From the NCBI RefSeq assembly GCF_047495875.1, contig NC_092462.1, forward strand, positions 38,283,523 through 38,347,522: a DNA stretch of 64,000 nt. The letters are read 5' to 3'. The notes beneath the pieces are model-generated. The model saw only the letters and a program-made list of their open reading frames with translations. It did not search any database and had not been told where the DNA came from. Below, piece by piece: positions 39,361 through 51,593 of the stretch. Positions within the stretch are counted from its first letter, which is position 1, and the number at the start of each line of letters is the position of its first letter. Origin of the DNA: Pithys albifrons albifrons. Taxonomy: Eukaryota > Chordata > Aves > Passeriformes > Thamnophilidae. The position numbers and the translations under genes were made by a program.

Positions 39361-40572
39361 ATAACATTTATAGAGGAAAGAAAAATATTTGAAGTGAGAA
39401 ACTACTCTAGTAGCTGAAAATTAACTTCTGACAACGAGCGGGATTTCCCTCCTCGTTCAATGAAAGAAACGTCTATACTTAAATTTCACCCTAAAAGATC
39501 TGCTATTTTAAAAATAACGGTACCCCGCAGGGCAGTTTTTCAGCTGTAGAAGAACCTTTAAAACCAAAAGCGAAGTGCTGCCTGTGGGCAGGCATGTGCT
39601 CTTAGAGACGGTGGATGAAACTATTTGTTAGGATTTTTCAGGTATGCAGGGAGCACAGAAATGTTATTCTCTTCTGCAAATCTTGAAGTTCCTCCTACAC
39701 GATTTTCTTTTTGACCTGCTTGTTGTCAAATAATTAGCAAAAGGAATTACCCGCTCTGTCGTTGTGCCTTCCTGTAGCAGAGACTGCAAATTAGAACTGC
39801 AAATTTCGCATTTTCTGAATGCCTCCGTCTCACCTTACTCCTCCATCAGCACCGGTCCTTTCAGGAGGGTTAAAATTTTAGTTTCTTGTGATTATAAAGG
39901 GCTGGGTTATGCCGCCATCTCTGCCCACTGGTTCCAGTGACTTTTCCTCTCCGGACAAAGGCTAAGGGGGATTTTGTGGTAAATCAACGCTGCCGGCAAG
40001 CCCCTGTTCTGACTCCCCACTGCCGCCCTACCCGCCCCGCGGCAGAGTTCGCATGCACCGGGGGCACAGGTAGGAAAATAGGATGGCGTGACAATCAGCG
40101 AAGCTTCCACTGTCTTTGGAAAGGCTCTCTCTTTTTGTCTTAGAAAATCTGCCGCGCGAATTTCCCCAAGTGGACCTCCGTATTTTAATACAGTCTGTAA
40201 TGTTAACGTTATCTTTAAAAAAGAGACAGAAAGAAGAACGCGAAGGCGCTTGTAAACTAATCCTTTTATCTTTTAGAAAACACGAATTTAAGCCCTAAAT
40301 TTTATCTGTGCAAAATAAAACAGTAAACATTGAGATACGGATTCATAAAGATACCTCAGCAAACACTAGCTTTAGCGTGAGTGCGTGCACATGCATAAAA
40401 GCAGTTTTGTCACGTGTTCGGAGCACTTTCCTTGAAAAAGAAGAGAGGCTGAAGAAATTATTATCCCTTCATGAGATTTAAATCCGTCTGTTATTTTTAA
40501 ATCTTTAAATACTTTCGTCAGGAGTATGGCTTTATTCCAGATGATGAAAGAGAGGAATTTTGCTTGTAACAG

Positions 40573-40691
40573 GAAACATAAACAAACAAAAAACCAAAAA
40601 CAACCAAAAAACCCCCCCGAAAGAAACAAACTACTCCACCCACAAAAGATTTTCTCCACCTTCCCACCTCCAAAACAACAACAAACCTCCA
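40573..40691. repeat. A/C-rich low-complexity tract
   Basis: CAAACAAA units pass into CCAAAAAACCCCCCC and CCACCTCCAAAACAACAACA. Confidence 0.8.
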
Positions 40692-41112
40692 GAGCATCTG
40701 AGAATTTTTTGTTTTATTTTGCTTGCATATTCAACGCCAAAACTTAACAATAGCAGGTTGGAAAACTCATTTGAAAATAGTAGGACTACGTTACGACAAA
40801 GGTCTGGCCAGCATTATTCTAATGTTTGGAAAACAGCTGACAGTTGCAAAGGTTCCCCTCTTTCCTTTAAAAATAAACCCCTTCGAATTCCAGACCCTAT
40901 CTCAGACTCTCTCGGTAAAGTCCCCTCTCTCTCTTTCCAGTTGCATGAAGGAGTGAATTGAAAAATCATTTAATTATTTTCATTCTAATCGCCTTAATCC
41001 CCCTTATACTAGGAGCAAATGATGATAATGGGATCCACATGGGAAAGACCCCCGGGAGAGGGCGGTTAGGGCAGATTTTCCCGGTCCTCCATCCTGGCAG
41101 GTGGAGACAGAT

Positions 41113-41217
41113 GGGGCGGGGCGGGGCGGGGCGGGGCGGGGCGGGGCGGGGCGGGGCTGGGCGGGGCTGGGCTGGGCTGGGCTGGGCTGGGCTGGGCTGG
41201 GCTGGGCTCGGCTCGGC
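41113..41217. repeat. Pentamer array: GGGGC, then TGGGC, then TCGGC
   Basis: The array has 21 uninterrupted 5-bp units: nine GGGGC, one TGGGC, one GGGGC, eight TGGGC and two TCGGC. The period is exact throughout and variant units are ordered in blocks. The plus strand has at least 18 consecutive runs of three or more G with 2-base loops, so it can form G-quadruplexes. Unbroken frames through it encode only Gly/Ala/Trp/Leu- or Pro/Ala/Ser-type repeats and are not taken as genes. Confidence 0.95.
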
Positions 41218-42999
41218 TTCGCGCTGGAGGGGCTGTGGCTTCTAACACACAAAAAGCACTGGAGTAAGACTCCTCAATCTGTAAGCAGCTTGCTTTTTAT
41301 TATTTTATTTTTGCTCCAGGTGACACGGCTGTAAAGTGAGCCTGTTGTCACCCTGGGGGGACAGGGGACCCTCCTGAAACAGGGAAACTAAAGACACTGC
41401 TCTGCTCCCCATTCCCCCATTCCCCCGCCTCCCCGGAGCCTGAACAAGCACAAGCTGATTAATTTTCTCGGGTCGCCCTCACAATCCCCGAGGAGCGCTC
41501 CGCTTCGCCACCATCCGCGGCCAGCGCCCGTGCAAATCGCGCTCCGCGGCAGCCCAGGAGGAGGATGGGCAGTTCGCCGGCGGCACTGGGTAGAAGCAGT
41601 GCCATAACAGTACTCCCATCTGAGGCTGCAGGAATAGAGCCAACAGCGAGATCACGAGCGCTTGGTTTTCTTTGCGTGTTTGCAGATTGTACAAATACAG
41701 GATCTGCCGGTTTTTATGAACAACTTTCGGGACGCAGTCAATCATTCATGCTGGCAAGCAGACTAGGAACCTAGGATATATACAAGGCATAAATATATAC
41801 ATATAAACCCTGCCAGCTATGGAGTAGTTAGATTTTTTTTTCTTTAAGCCTGGCTATGACAAACCGTATCTAGAAAGATTCTGACAAAGTCAGGAAATCA
41901 CAGTGAAAAAGTAGGAGATATTATTAGGAAGTTTTGTTACATTGTATGTTTTAATACCAGCAAGGGAAATATTGGAAAAGAGAAAGAAAAAAGTGCCTAA
42001 GTAAGCTGAAGACTTAAAAAAATGTTATGCTTACAGTCAGAGAGACAATTTCAAGAATGCATGGCTGAAAAATATGAAACCTGACCGTTCTAAAATGCAA
42101 TGCAATAGATACATCTGGAAAAGACATGAGTTTATCCGATTTGCTAGTCAGCCCAGTATTCTTTATGTTGCAGTCCTTTCTAGCCTTACTTTTTAATTTG
42201 AAACATATTTGTATCCATGGATAGGTCTCTGCAAAGGCACTGTTGTTTTGGCTTGGGTTTTTTTAATGATCTTTTGATAATAAGAGCTCTGCACAGCACG
42301 GTGTTTATGCCCTCTCTGACACTGAGTCTTTTGCATACAAAAGGACTTGTGTAAGAAAGGAATCCCAGTAATGCAGAAAGAATAGTTACATAGCAAGGTA
42401 GGAGAAGATAACGAAGTGTCAGGACTTAAGAGAGAAGGGCATATTTTACGCTCCTGTAAATTAAGAGTTTCACAGGAATAGAGGACTGGATGGTACTGCA
42501 GAAATGCTGTGTTCTTATGCTGCCACGATCCGAAACTGTGCCTCCTTCTGGATAGTGAGAATTGAGGAGAGCCTGAGGAATGATGCACAAGGTATCAAGA
42601 GGAGCTTTCCCAACTGGTGGAACCTGCCAAATAAGCTTGTAAAATTGAGGACTGGTGGTTTTGCTCAGGAAAGACCTTGTGACTGCATTACATCCATGGA
42701 GCTATTGTCAAGAATAATTTCCTTTTCTTTTGAAATTATTGCATTTGTTGTGCAAGTTTTCCTACCAAGAATAAACTTGGTATTTGGTAATTTCACTTTG
42801 TGGTTGTCATCTGTTAAATCCTATAAGGAGCCTAAGTCAAATACTACTCATATCAGGAGAATGGGTTTTGGTGGTGCCCTTCCAAGCTGACTGGGTCTTA
42901 GATATAAGTAGTTGGAAAAGTTGTTTCACTGGATTTTCAGAAACTTAACATGTTTAAATATGTGTATGGTCAGCAGAATAGCAATTGGGCTGCATCTAA

Positions 43000-43091
43000 C
43001 CCCTCCCCCCCTCCCCCCCTCCCCCTTCCCCTTCCCCCCTCCCCCTTCCCCTCCCCCCCCTCCCCCTTCCCCTCCCCCTCCCCTTCCCCCC
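43000..43091. repeat. Pure pyrimidine array, (C)4-8 with T or TT spacers
   Basis: Ninety-two bases consist only of C and T, mostly C runs of 4-8 separated by one or two T. The plus strand is an i-motif candidate and the minus strand a G-quadruplex candidate. The flanks return to AT-rich sequence immediately. Confidence 0.95.
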
Positions 43092-46000
43092 ATTTTAAGG
43101 ACTTCTATTGAAAATAGATTGGATAATTTACTCTCTTAAAGGAAGTATCATTTTCATATTACAATTAATACTTCTCACCATATAAATGAAAGTTCATCAA
43201 GCTTTACTCTTGTGGATCCGATGTATTAATTTCTACAGTGATGTATTATGGAGTCCTGTGACAGAAACTTGCCTTGATTTGTGATGTATAAGATTAACTC
43301 AATGAATGATAAATGTATTAAATTACAATTTCCAGTGAACTAGTACATGAAATACATAATAATTAAAATAGTATTTGATGACTCTGTAAATGCTTAATAA
43401 TTTTGATGTAAGTGATATTAATGTTATGGAAAAACTGTGAAAGCTCACAGTTTTTTATCCTCAAAAATTCACTTTTTTTTTTTCCTCCCCAAGATAAGTG
43501 ATTGTTAAGACCAACATAAATAAGCTTTTCTGGAAATGAAAACACTGGAAAAGGAGGAAAGAGGAAGGCAATACACATACCTGACAGTATAAACAACCCC
43601 ACCCCCCAACCTGGCTTTCTTCAGCCTTTGAGCATTCCTTCTAACTTTGTGATAAAGCAAGTGACAAATCTCTTTCTGGAAGACCTAACAATGCTGCTGA
43701 CTCACCAAAGACTGTGAGAACTGTCGGCAAGAGCAGACAGCCTATTAACACATAAATTCTCCTTTGCTACATTATGTGGTATGCAGGTACAATGAGAACT
43801 GGCTACAGAGGGGGTAAAACCAAATGGGCACTTTCATCACTGCTTGAAAAAAATTATAGTTTACTAAACCTGGACACCTTTTTTTAGACAAATATTGTGC
43901 TATACCTGTACAAGTGGGACTCTGCTATTTATTTTACAGATCTCCTATGCAACATGGGCATTGAATTTTATTGTTTCTCTTTCCTCTGAAGTTAAATGCT
44001 TTTTGGCACTACTTGTATTAACTATTACTTGCACTACTTGTAAGCATAAAGCCTCCAAAGAGTCAACCTGCTTTTGCTTCTCTTCTTTATTGAGAATGGG
44101 TTATCCAAAAAGATTTGAAAATACTGTTATGTTTCAATTGATAACAGTGACATTTATCAGCTTAAAGAGAATGTTGAGACCATGGGTCTGTCAGGTGAGG
44201 CATTAAAGCTACTGCTAAGCTTTTTTTTCTTCCAAATTGCAATAACATCCTGACTCTACTCCCATGAGTTAGCAATTTGGTTTTGACAGTGGCGGTACAA
44301 CAATTTTACTAAGGTGTAACTTGTTACATGTGTGGTAAGAATAATGTAGATAAGCTTCTCCAAGTCTCATCTCATATTCTATGTAAGATTCTTCTCAAGT
44401 ATGTAGAGAAAAACTTCTAAAATTTGAGGATGATTTTGGAATGGATTAAAGTTATAAAGATGAATCAAAGATATAAAACTGTATGATTGGAACAGGGACT
44501 TCCTTTTCTGTTCCTTTTATATAATAGAACACCTGCCTGCATGTAGAAAATATTAATACTCACTGAGAATACATTTTAACTGCTAATTTCTCTTGCATCT
44601 GTTATTTACATTGTTAAGATATTACAGAGAACATTTTGCATTTTAAAAACAACAGAACTGCATGCAGTTTATTTACTAATTTGTCAATAGGCTGTAAGGA
44701 ACACTGCTCAGCCTCCCTGTGGGCAGTTGTGGAGATGTGCAGATGTGTTGGGCAGGGCAGGAAGGCTGTTACTGTTATTGCAGGAAAGAGGGAGGATGAG
44801 GTACAAATACGTCTGGGACCAGGTATCCTCTTACAGAAAGCACTAATATCACCTCTTCAAAACTTGTCTTGATCAGCATTAAAACCAGCAAAATTTTAGT
44901 TTTAATGAAAAATCTTATCAAAGAAAACTTCTTCCTTTGGCTCTTTCCATTTTATTATTTTGAATTTTTAGACTCCCATCATAAATCTTGATATGACAAT
45001 TTAACTTAATACTCTTAAATATCACTAATTTAATTTTCAATAAATTCCAGTGTCTTCATGACTTTAAATATATCTTATATAGGAAGTTGGAACAATGTCT
45101 GTCTACATACCATCTAAAATTTCATATTAGGCCTGTCTAGTACAACTCAGAAATGGTACTGTCAGACTTTAGACAGCATGGAACAATAACATACATTTAT
45201 TGATATAAATTCCTAAGTGGAGTATAGAAACAAGAAGTCACATTTAATGTAAAAAAATTCAGCACCTTGTTACTAAGAAGCATGCCGAGAGATGCACTTC
45301 TCTAGCACTGCTAAAGCAGTTCCGTGATTTCCTTGCTTATTTTGTTGTGCTGGTGATTAATGCTGCAGAAGGTAAGTATACTTAAGTTCCTTAGTTATAA
45401 ACATGTATTTCAGTTCAATGGTGTTACAAGTAATGATGAAATTAGTCTGAATTTTGGATATGAAGATGAGGAAACTGCAGTTGTGAAAATACTTATTTTA
45501 ACACATAAGAAATAGCTGAGTCATGCCAAGATATATGTGCCACCATGCCCCATAATGAGTGTGTTCTGGTGTAGCAGAGCAGTACGAAGTCTTTTTCACC
45601 ATCTACATCACTGTGAAGCCTCACAGGATTTTTGGCCTGCTGAGTAAATTGATAGAACTGGTGTTTAATGGGGTCCATAGGAGTGAATGCAAAGTCAGTT
45701 TGTTGATACAACATTATGTGATTGCAGAAAGACTTGTGCTGCACAGGCAGGCATATCTTTTATTGGAAGGGGAAGGCTGCTTCTGAAATTAAAATAGTCT
45801 TTTCAGTTTTTGTGTATTTCATGTGTAAGGAGAACACAATACTCAAGCTGTAGGCCAACAGAATAAATTTCCTCAAGGAAAGCAAAATGGACAAATTGTA
45901 AATAATTTTCTGTATCTTCCCTACATTTCAGAAGAATTACTCATTTTGTTATGTTATGGTCCTGTGAACTTGTCAGATTTTGGTTATTGGCATACATGTG

Positions 46001-49000
46001 CACACAGATGTGTCTGCCTCAAGTCCAACAAATCATTCATATCAACCTACTGCTGTGTGTAGAACTCAGAGGATGAGAATCTCCTAATGAAATACAGTTA
46101 AAAATGAGACAGGTTATGTAGATGTCTTTCCCCAGAAAAACTTGGCTAAATAAGTTTTGATATATTTTTTTCCCTTTTAAAGAATTTCTCTTCTGTATGG
46201 ATTATAAGACTTTCCGAAAGGTTAATAATAAAGGCTATGCTTGCTCTGAAAACTTCAGTTTCCACTGGTATCCACTGTCAAAACCAGATTTTTGAAATAA
46301 TGAATGAGGTTCACTTCCTTAGAATGTGTGAATGTCCCAAGTTCCAGTTAAACTTTCAACAGCTGAAAGACAATACCATTGACATGTACCTGGCACTAGT
46401 TACTCAGGTTTATTTTTTCCTGGAAAGCAGTTTTGGGCGACAGAGTGGCGTCCGGGTTTCCCAGGTTGTTGTGCTGACAAACTGCAGTGGTGGTAAAGGC
46501 AGGGAGTTTGACAAAATCTCATTAATCATTTTAAATTAAATCCAACATTCCTCTCCAGCACTGCCAAGAAGAAAAGTTTTACAAATGAATACTCTCTCTG
46601 AAAAGAACTGGTATCCTGACCATGTTGCTTTCACATAAATATGTTTGATTTCTGTTAGGTACACATACCGTATTAATAAGCAGTATTTTTAATCTTAAAA
46701 AATAATGAATTTTTTTAATTGCTAGGAATTTGAAAACTCCTTTTTGCTTGTTTTCTGTATTAGGTGCTACAAGTGAAACACACAGCTAAAAATTAGAGGC
46801 TCTTCCTTCTTTCAATGAATTGCAGTTTTTTGCTTTTTGTAAAATTGTAAATACAGAAAGTTTCTTTTTAATGCAAATAAGTTTCACATATGAAGTGGAA
46901 GTATTCTCTGTAAATGTTTCCTAATACATCTTTTCTCTAAGCCCACTTATATGAATAAGAAAGGAAAACTGCAAATTTACTAACATGTCAGCAAAAACAC
47001 GGAGGTGAGGAGCAATGTGATCTCTCTATTTTTCCACATACACATTTCTGAAACTAATCCTACCTATTTGGTTATGATTTAACTGCACATATTTTATGGA
47101 AAGTCTGAACTTTTAATATCTGATAAATAATATCAGAATATCATAGCAAATTTTATCCTATTAAAATCATTCTTACATGTAGATTATAAAAGTTTGTATA
47201 TTATTTCTCTTAAAGGCAAAATGAAGCCATAATGTGCCTATGGGAGAAACAGGAAATACTTTAAGTCTGTTCTTTGTCCATTTTAATAGTGCTTTTGAGC
47301 TTTGAGTGGTAGATCTTACAATGGCAGAGGACAAGTCATCAGCCTTAATGTATATTAATTTGATACACCCATGAAATATTTGAAAAGAAAATCCCAATCC
47401 AATACAAGGCAAGTAAATCTGACTTTTCTAAATACTAATTATTGTTATTTTGACATTTTAACAGGATCAAGTAGGTGTACCTCAATTTTGTTTAAGTACT
47501 TAAAATAATTTAATACTTGTTTTCTAAAAACAGAGCTATAAACAAATATCAGATTGAACAATGGCATCCTTACACAGAGAACAAAACTATTACCACTTCA
47601 AGAAAAGAAATTCCTGTAGGTAATTTTTTTTTCTCTAAAGAACATTAATAAACTGCAGAATACTAAAGAGAAACAGTACATTTATTTTCCTAGCTAGTCA
47701 GTTTATTTTCCTAAAGCTGTATTTTGAAACTGTCTTTCTGCGGTGTGGGAGGTGGAAGGGAAAGGTTGAATAGAACAAACTGAATTTTTTTTCCCAAATT
47801 TGATTTTCTTGCCCCCTTCAAAATTGACAAATATGTCTCTAACTTACATGTGCTTGGGGTTTTGTATGTTGAAGAAGTTTTGATTTACTTTAAAAAGTCA
47901 AACATGTATAAATGTGTTTAGAGCTTGAATGGAAAGTATTCTAGACAGAAACAGAGATTAAGAAAACGTATAATATCAGTGTCTACAACTAAGCCACATG
48001 AATATGTAATATATGCCATATTCCTTCTATAAATGCACTGAGTCTGAGAATTTAATAAATGCAACTATGAGCTGTATTTGTGTGACATTTTACATGGACA
48101 CACTCATTTCACCTACATGGTTACAGAACAGTTTTCCTTCTGTCACATCTGTGCATACTGAAGTTAGCAAAATTTCAGAAATGGTTATTCAGAACCATTT
48201 CAGTGTCTTTTAGGATCAGAATAGCCAGCATTTGCAGGGCAGTGGGCTGCAGGCTCATTTCTTCCTTCAGCTATGTACATTGTGTACATTTAGCATTAAG
48301 GCAAAACCACATGGCCAAAGTTCAAAGGACACGCAGCGGTGGAATCGCAATAGCTTGGGAATCACTTTGCAGTTACAAGCATGATCATGCCCATGTAATT
48401 AGGCCTGGGATCCTCTACCAAAATCTTCTGAAGTGATTGATCAAGCAGCAATTTCCACATCACATCACTTAGTCACAACTGGATCAATGAAGTATCTATG
48501 ACTATTTTCTTTTAAAATGTGCATTGAAGAAGACACTGCCCAAAACTTAGTTTTGTAAAGGGTTTTTGGAGGATGACTAACAGAATTTTTCTCACTTTGT
48601 AAGAGTAATATTACACCTGCTTAAGAAGTTTTTTTTTTTAGCTTTTAAGACAGAAAATTACCTAACTTCATGTAAAGTCTAGATTAAGATTTCTGAAAAA
48701 TTACTTCGAAGCCACTCTGGAGAAAGACTCAAAGTGGAAAAGGAAAAAGGACAGAAGTAATGTGTATATTCCTTTTTTGTTTCTTGGTTGCCTCTGAGGT
48801 AATTCACATTTGACATGTTGTGTTTGCTGTTGTCTGTTCCACTCTTGAGTTGGTAAAACAATGTAAACGAGTTGGGCACTACTCATCTAACAATGTGAAA
48901 AATCCTACGGTGAAGATCAGATGCTGATATCTGTATGTTGTTAGGGTTTTGTTTTGTTTTCTGCTGGACTTGTCTTATGGAAACTTTAATCGTATCATCA

Positions 49001-50844
49001 TGTTTCTAATTTATCATCTTCTTGGCTGCTACACTGGCCTTGAAGCCTTCTAAACCTTGCTAATAGACGTACTCATGCAGTCCACAAAAAAACATGTTCT
49101 GTCTGCCTGAAGATTTTGTTTTATATCAGGGTAACTGGAAATGCAGACTAGCAGTTCATACTCTCTAATCAGCGCAAAATCAAAACCAGTATCACTAATG
49201 TCAACCTAAACACATGACAGAAGAGAATTAGGCCTTGCTCTGCATTTATGGTTTGGGAAGAAAACATTTCCTAAAACAACAGTTCTAATTTCAAAATTCA
49301 CTGCATTCTTCTTTTTATAAGTTCTGAGGAATGTTTTCTAGAAAACTGAATTCTGCAGTCTCCACTTAGGATCACTTTAAGGAGCCCAGGAGACACTTTA
49401 CTGGTTGTTTTGCATATTAAGAGTTTTTGAATTTGTTTTTTTATTTTTACTAACACAGGAGTAGATACCTGTGCCTTAAACTAAGCACCCCATCATACCA
49501 TATACTCCTTATTTGTGTTCAAGATTAATTGACCACTGCAGAATGCATCTTTCAACTTTCTGAAATACATGAAACAACACAGGGTGAAGTGAAGAGTAGT
49601 TACCCTGAGAGAGACAAGTGATACTGTAAACCTGTTGGGAAGATAGCTGCAATGCTGCTGGCTCCTTGCTTTGTCTGTGTATGCTACATAAATACAAATG
49701 GCATTTACACTTGACAAAGGTAATGTAATAAAAAGTGCAACTTTTTCTTGCATTTTTGTATGTGACCAGAGCTACAAACAAAATGTACTAAACACTTGAA
49801 ATAGCAGCAATAGTTACTTTTTTTTCTTCCTGTTATTTATGCAGTCCTTATGTGACTGTCACTGTCATGATTATTCTCACATCTACATAAAATATATCAC
49901 TACTTAGGTGCCAAATGGAAAGCAGCAGCATAGGCAAAGTGTGTGCCTATAGGGGTATGACCTGCATTCACTTCCTGGCTCTGCAGGCTTTCTACACAGA
50001 AAATCAGATTAATCTGTAAAACACAATTAAGAGTACCTTCCCACCTCACCTCATGGTGTGGTAGGAAAAAAGAATATATGTACTTTTTGTCACGATGAAT
50101 CCAGATGCTACTGATAGCTGAATATTATGTAAACAAAGATAATCAGGAACAGCTCTTACTTCAACTATGTTATGTCAGTTTAAGAAAAGCACTGCTCTGA
50201 GTTGTCTGAACAAAAACCAGGCAAATCCTCAGTCAATTCCTGCACATGCACAGCAGTTGCACTGCTAATATTCTACATGCTTCAGAAAATGTCAACACAA
50301 CCCAAGTTATTTTTGAACTATTTCCATAAATCTACAACTGTTTAAAAATCTAGCTACATGACTGATTTAGAAAATAATTCAGTATCTGACTCTGAAACAG
50401 CTCTCCAATCATGCACAGTCACTGCTCTAATCTTGCACAGTCAGTTTTTAACAGCTTTAGCAATGAGTCACCTGGTATATATCTGCCTAGGCATTTCCAT
50501 CACTGACACTTCCAGACTGAGGGAACCAGTTGCAAGCAGGAACACGTTAGTCACCCCCACTACTTTCCCTGTTCAGATTTTTCCTGGCTTACTGTGCCAA
50601 ATAGGTGATTGCAGTTGCCCTGTTTCTCAAAAACTAGTGTCTGCAAAATAGGCTACATATGTAGATTATGTAAAACTCTGTACACTCCATGATTTCCCGT
50701 GGCTATCTGAGTATGACATCACTGTTCTCCTAAAGTAAGAGCCTGTTATCTTTAAAACTGAGTGAATAGCAGAATGGAAATATGCTAATCCAAGTTAGCA
50801 AATATAATATAAAATACCAGCTTAGATATTTTACAAGTGTTCTG
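43092..50844. other. Gene-poor sequence downstream of FBXO8
   Basis: AT-rich sequence without a recognised gene. The longest frames (45.49-45.79 kb on both strands, 46.24-46.54 kb plus) do not resemble known proteins. It lies beyond the predicted FBXO8 3' end. Confidence 0.65.
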
Positions 50845-50855
50845 TCATCTCTTAG

Positions 50856-50868
50856 AATAAACTTTATT
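50856..50868. promoter_or_regulatory. Back-to-back polyadenylation signals
   Basis: AATAAA on the plus strand (50856-50861) is followed after one base by TTTATT (50863-50868), which is AATAAA on the minus strand. The minus-strand copy is the best candidate polyadenylation signal for FBXO8. The plus-strand copy would serve any transcript arriving from the left, but no such gene is visible. Confidence 0.55.
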
Positions 50869-51250
50869 GTAGTATTCAGACCAATGCTTTTCTAATTTAT
50901 GCATCTGAGGTAGTCAGCATGGTAAAAATTGCAAACAAAAGTACAACACTACTTTAGGAGATAAAAGGAGACATTTTAGTTAAAATATTTTACAACAAAA
51001 TAATTACGATTATAAATCTCTTTAGTTAAATATATACACATTACATGGTATTCTAAAAAGAATGAACTTATTAAAGTTCCAAGCACATCTAATGCACAAA
51101 TTCACCACTTTGTCAGCTTAGACTGTAATGTCAGTTTTAACATTCGTAAATGGCCGTGTCAGACTAATGGCATTGTTTGTGCAAAACAAAGAAAAATGAT
51201 GAAAACCAAGTCCTTTCATTCCCACAGCAAATAAGATAGTAAAGGTAGTT

Positions 51251-51277
51251 TACACATACACACACTTACACACACAG
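51251..51277. repeat. Imperfect (CA)n in the predicted FBXO8 3' UTR
   Basis: ACACATACACACACTTACAC repeat, interrupted by T. Confidence 0.8.
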
Positions 51278-51405
51278 ACCTTGATTGCATACAGAGGTTA
51301 GAATGACCAGCACTAAAATAACCCCCATCTCTACAAAATAATTAATGTCTTGAATTGATGTAATTTTTGAAAATTACAAATTTTAAGTGCTAGCAAATTG
51401 TGCTT

Positions 51406-51593
51406 TTAGGCAGCCACATGGCCAATAAGGTAGATGTTGTCATATAGGTGCCCTACAAAATCTTCACTAATATTCTGTGCAGCTCGTCTTGTATTTCGGA
51501 TGAATTCCCTCTTTGACATTTTGTTCTTCACATGAGGGCTTGTTAGATCAATTGAAAGTAGAATCAAAGAGTAACACAGTACATAAACTGCAT
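51406..51593 (-). CDS. FBXO8: FBXO8 terminal coding exon, end of Sec7 domain and C-terminus
   Basis: The exon is 188 nt including the stop codon (about residues 258-319). It begins DAVYVLCYSLILLSIDLTSP, which corresponds to the second conserved Sec7 motif, and ends YDNIYLIGHVAA. The acceptor is TCTCTAG at 51594-51595. The aspartate codon is split 1+2 with the upstream exon. The reading frame stays open into the intron on the 5' side, so the exon edge was set by the acceptor and by homology rather than by a stop codon. Confidence 0.97.

Larger units (their letters stand above)
39361..42999. other. Mixed-composition flank of the CpG island
   Basis: AT-rich sequence alternates with small CpG-bearing patches (about 39.9-40.1, 41.04-41.1 and 41.46-41.62 kb). 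It includes an E-box in TCACGTG (about 40.41 kb), the A/C tract and the pentamer array. No coding exon is recognised. Confidence 0.6.
50845..51405 (-). other. FBXO8: FBXO8 3' untranslated region (predicted extent)
   Basis: This AT-rich stretch lies downstream of the FBXO8 stop codon. The first good AATAAA on the minus strand is at 50863-50868, about 540 bases past the stop, so cleavage would fall near 50840-50855. The right edge is certain and the left edge is inferred from the signal alone. A longer alternative 3' end further left cannot be excluded. A small CA-rich run (51251-51277) lies within it. Confidence 0.6.

Noticed and set aside
40958..41334. Frames of 60-95 codons through the pentamer array
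   Set aside because: The repeated Gly-Ala-Gly-Arg or Pro-Ala-Gln translations follow directly from the 5-bp repeat, not from a gene.
45493..45786. Frames on both strands of about 75-83 codons, possibly a decayed transposon
   Set aside because: No match to a transposase or retrocopy that I can defend.
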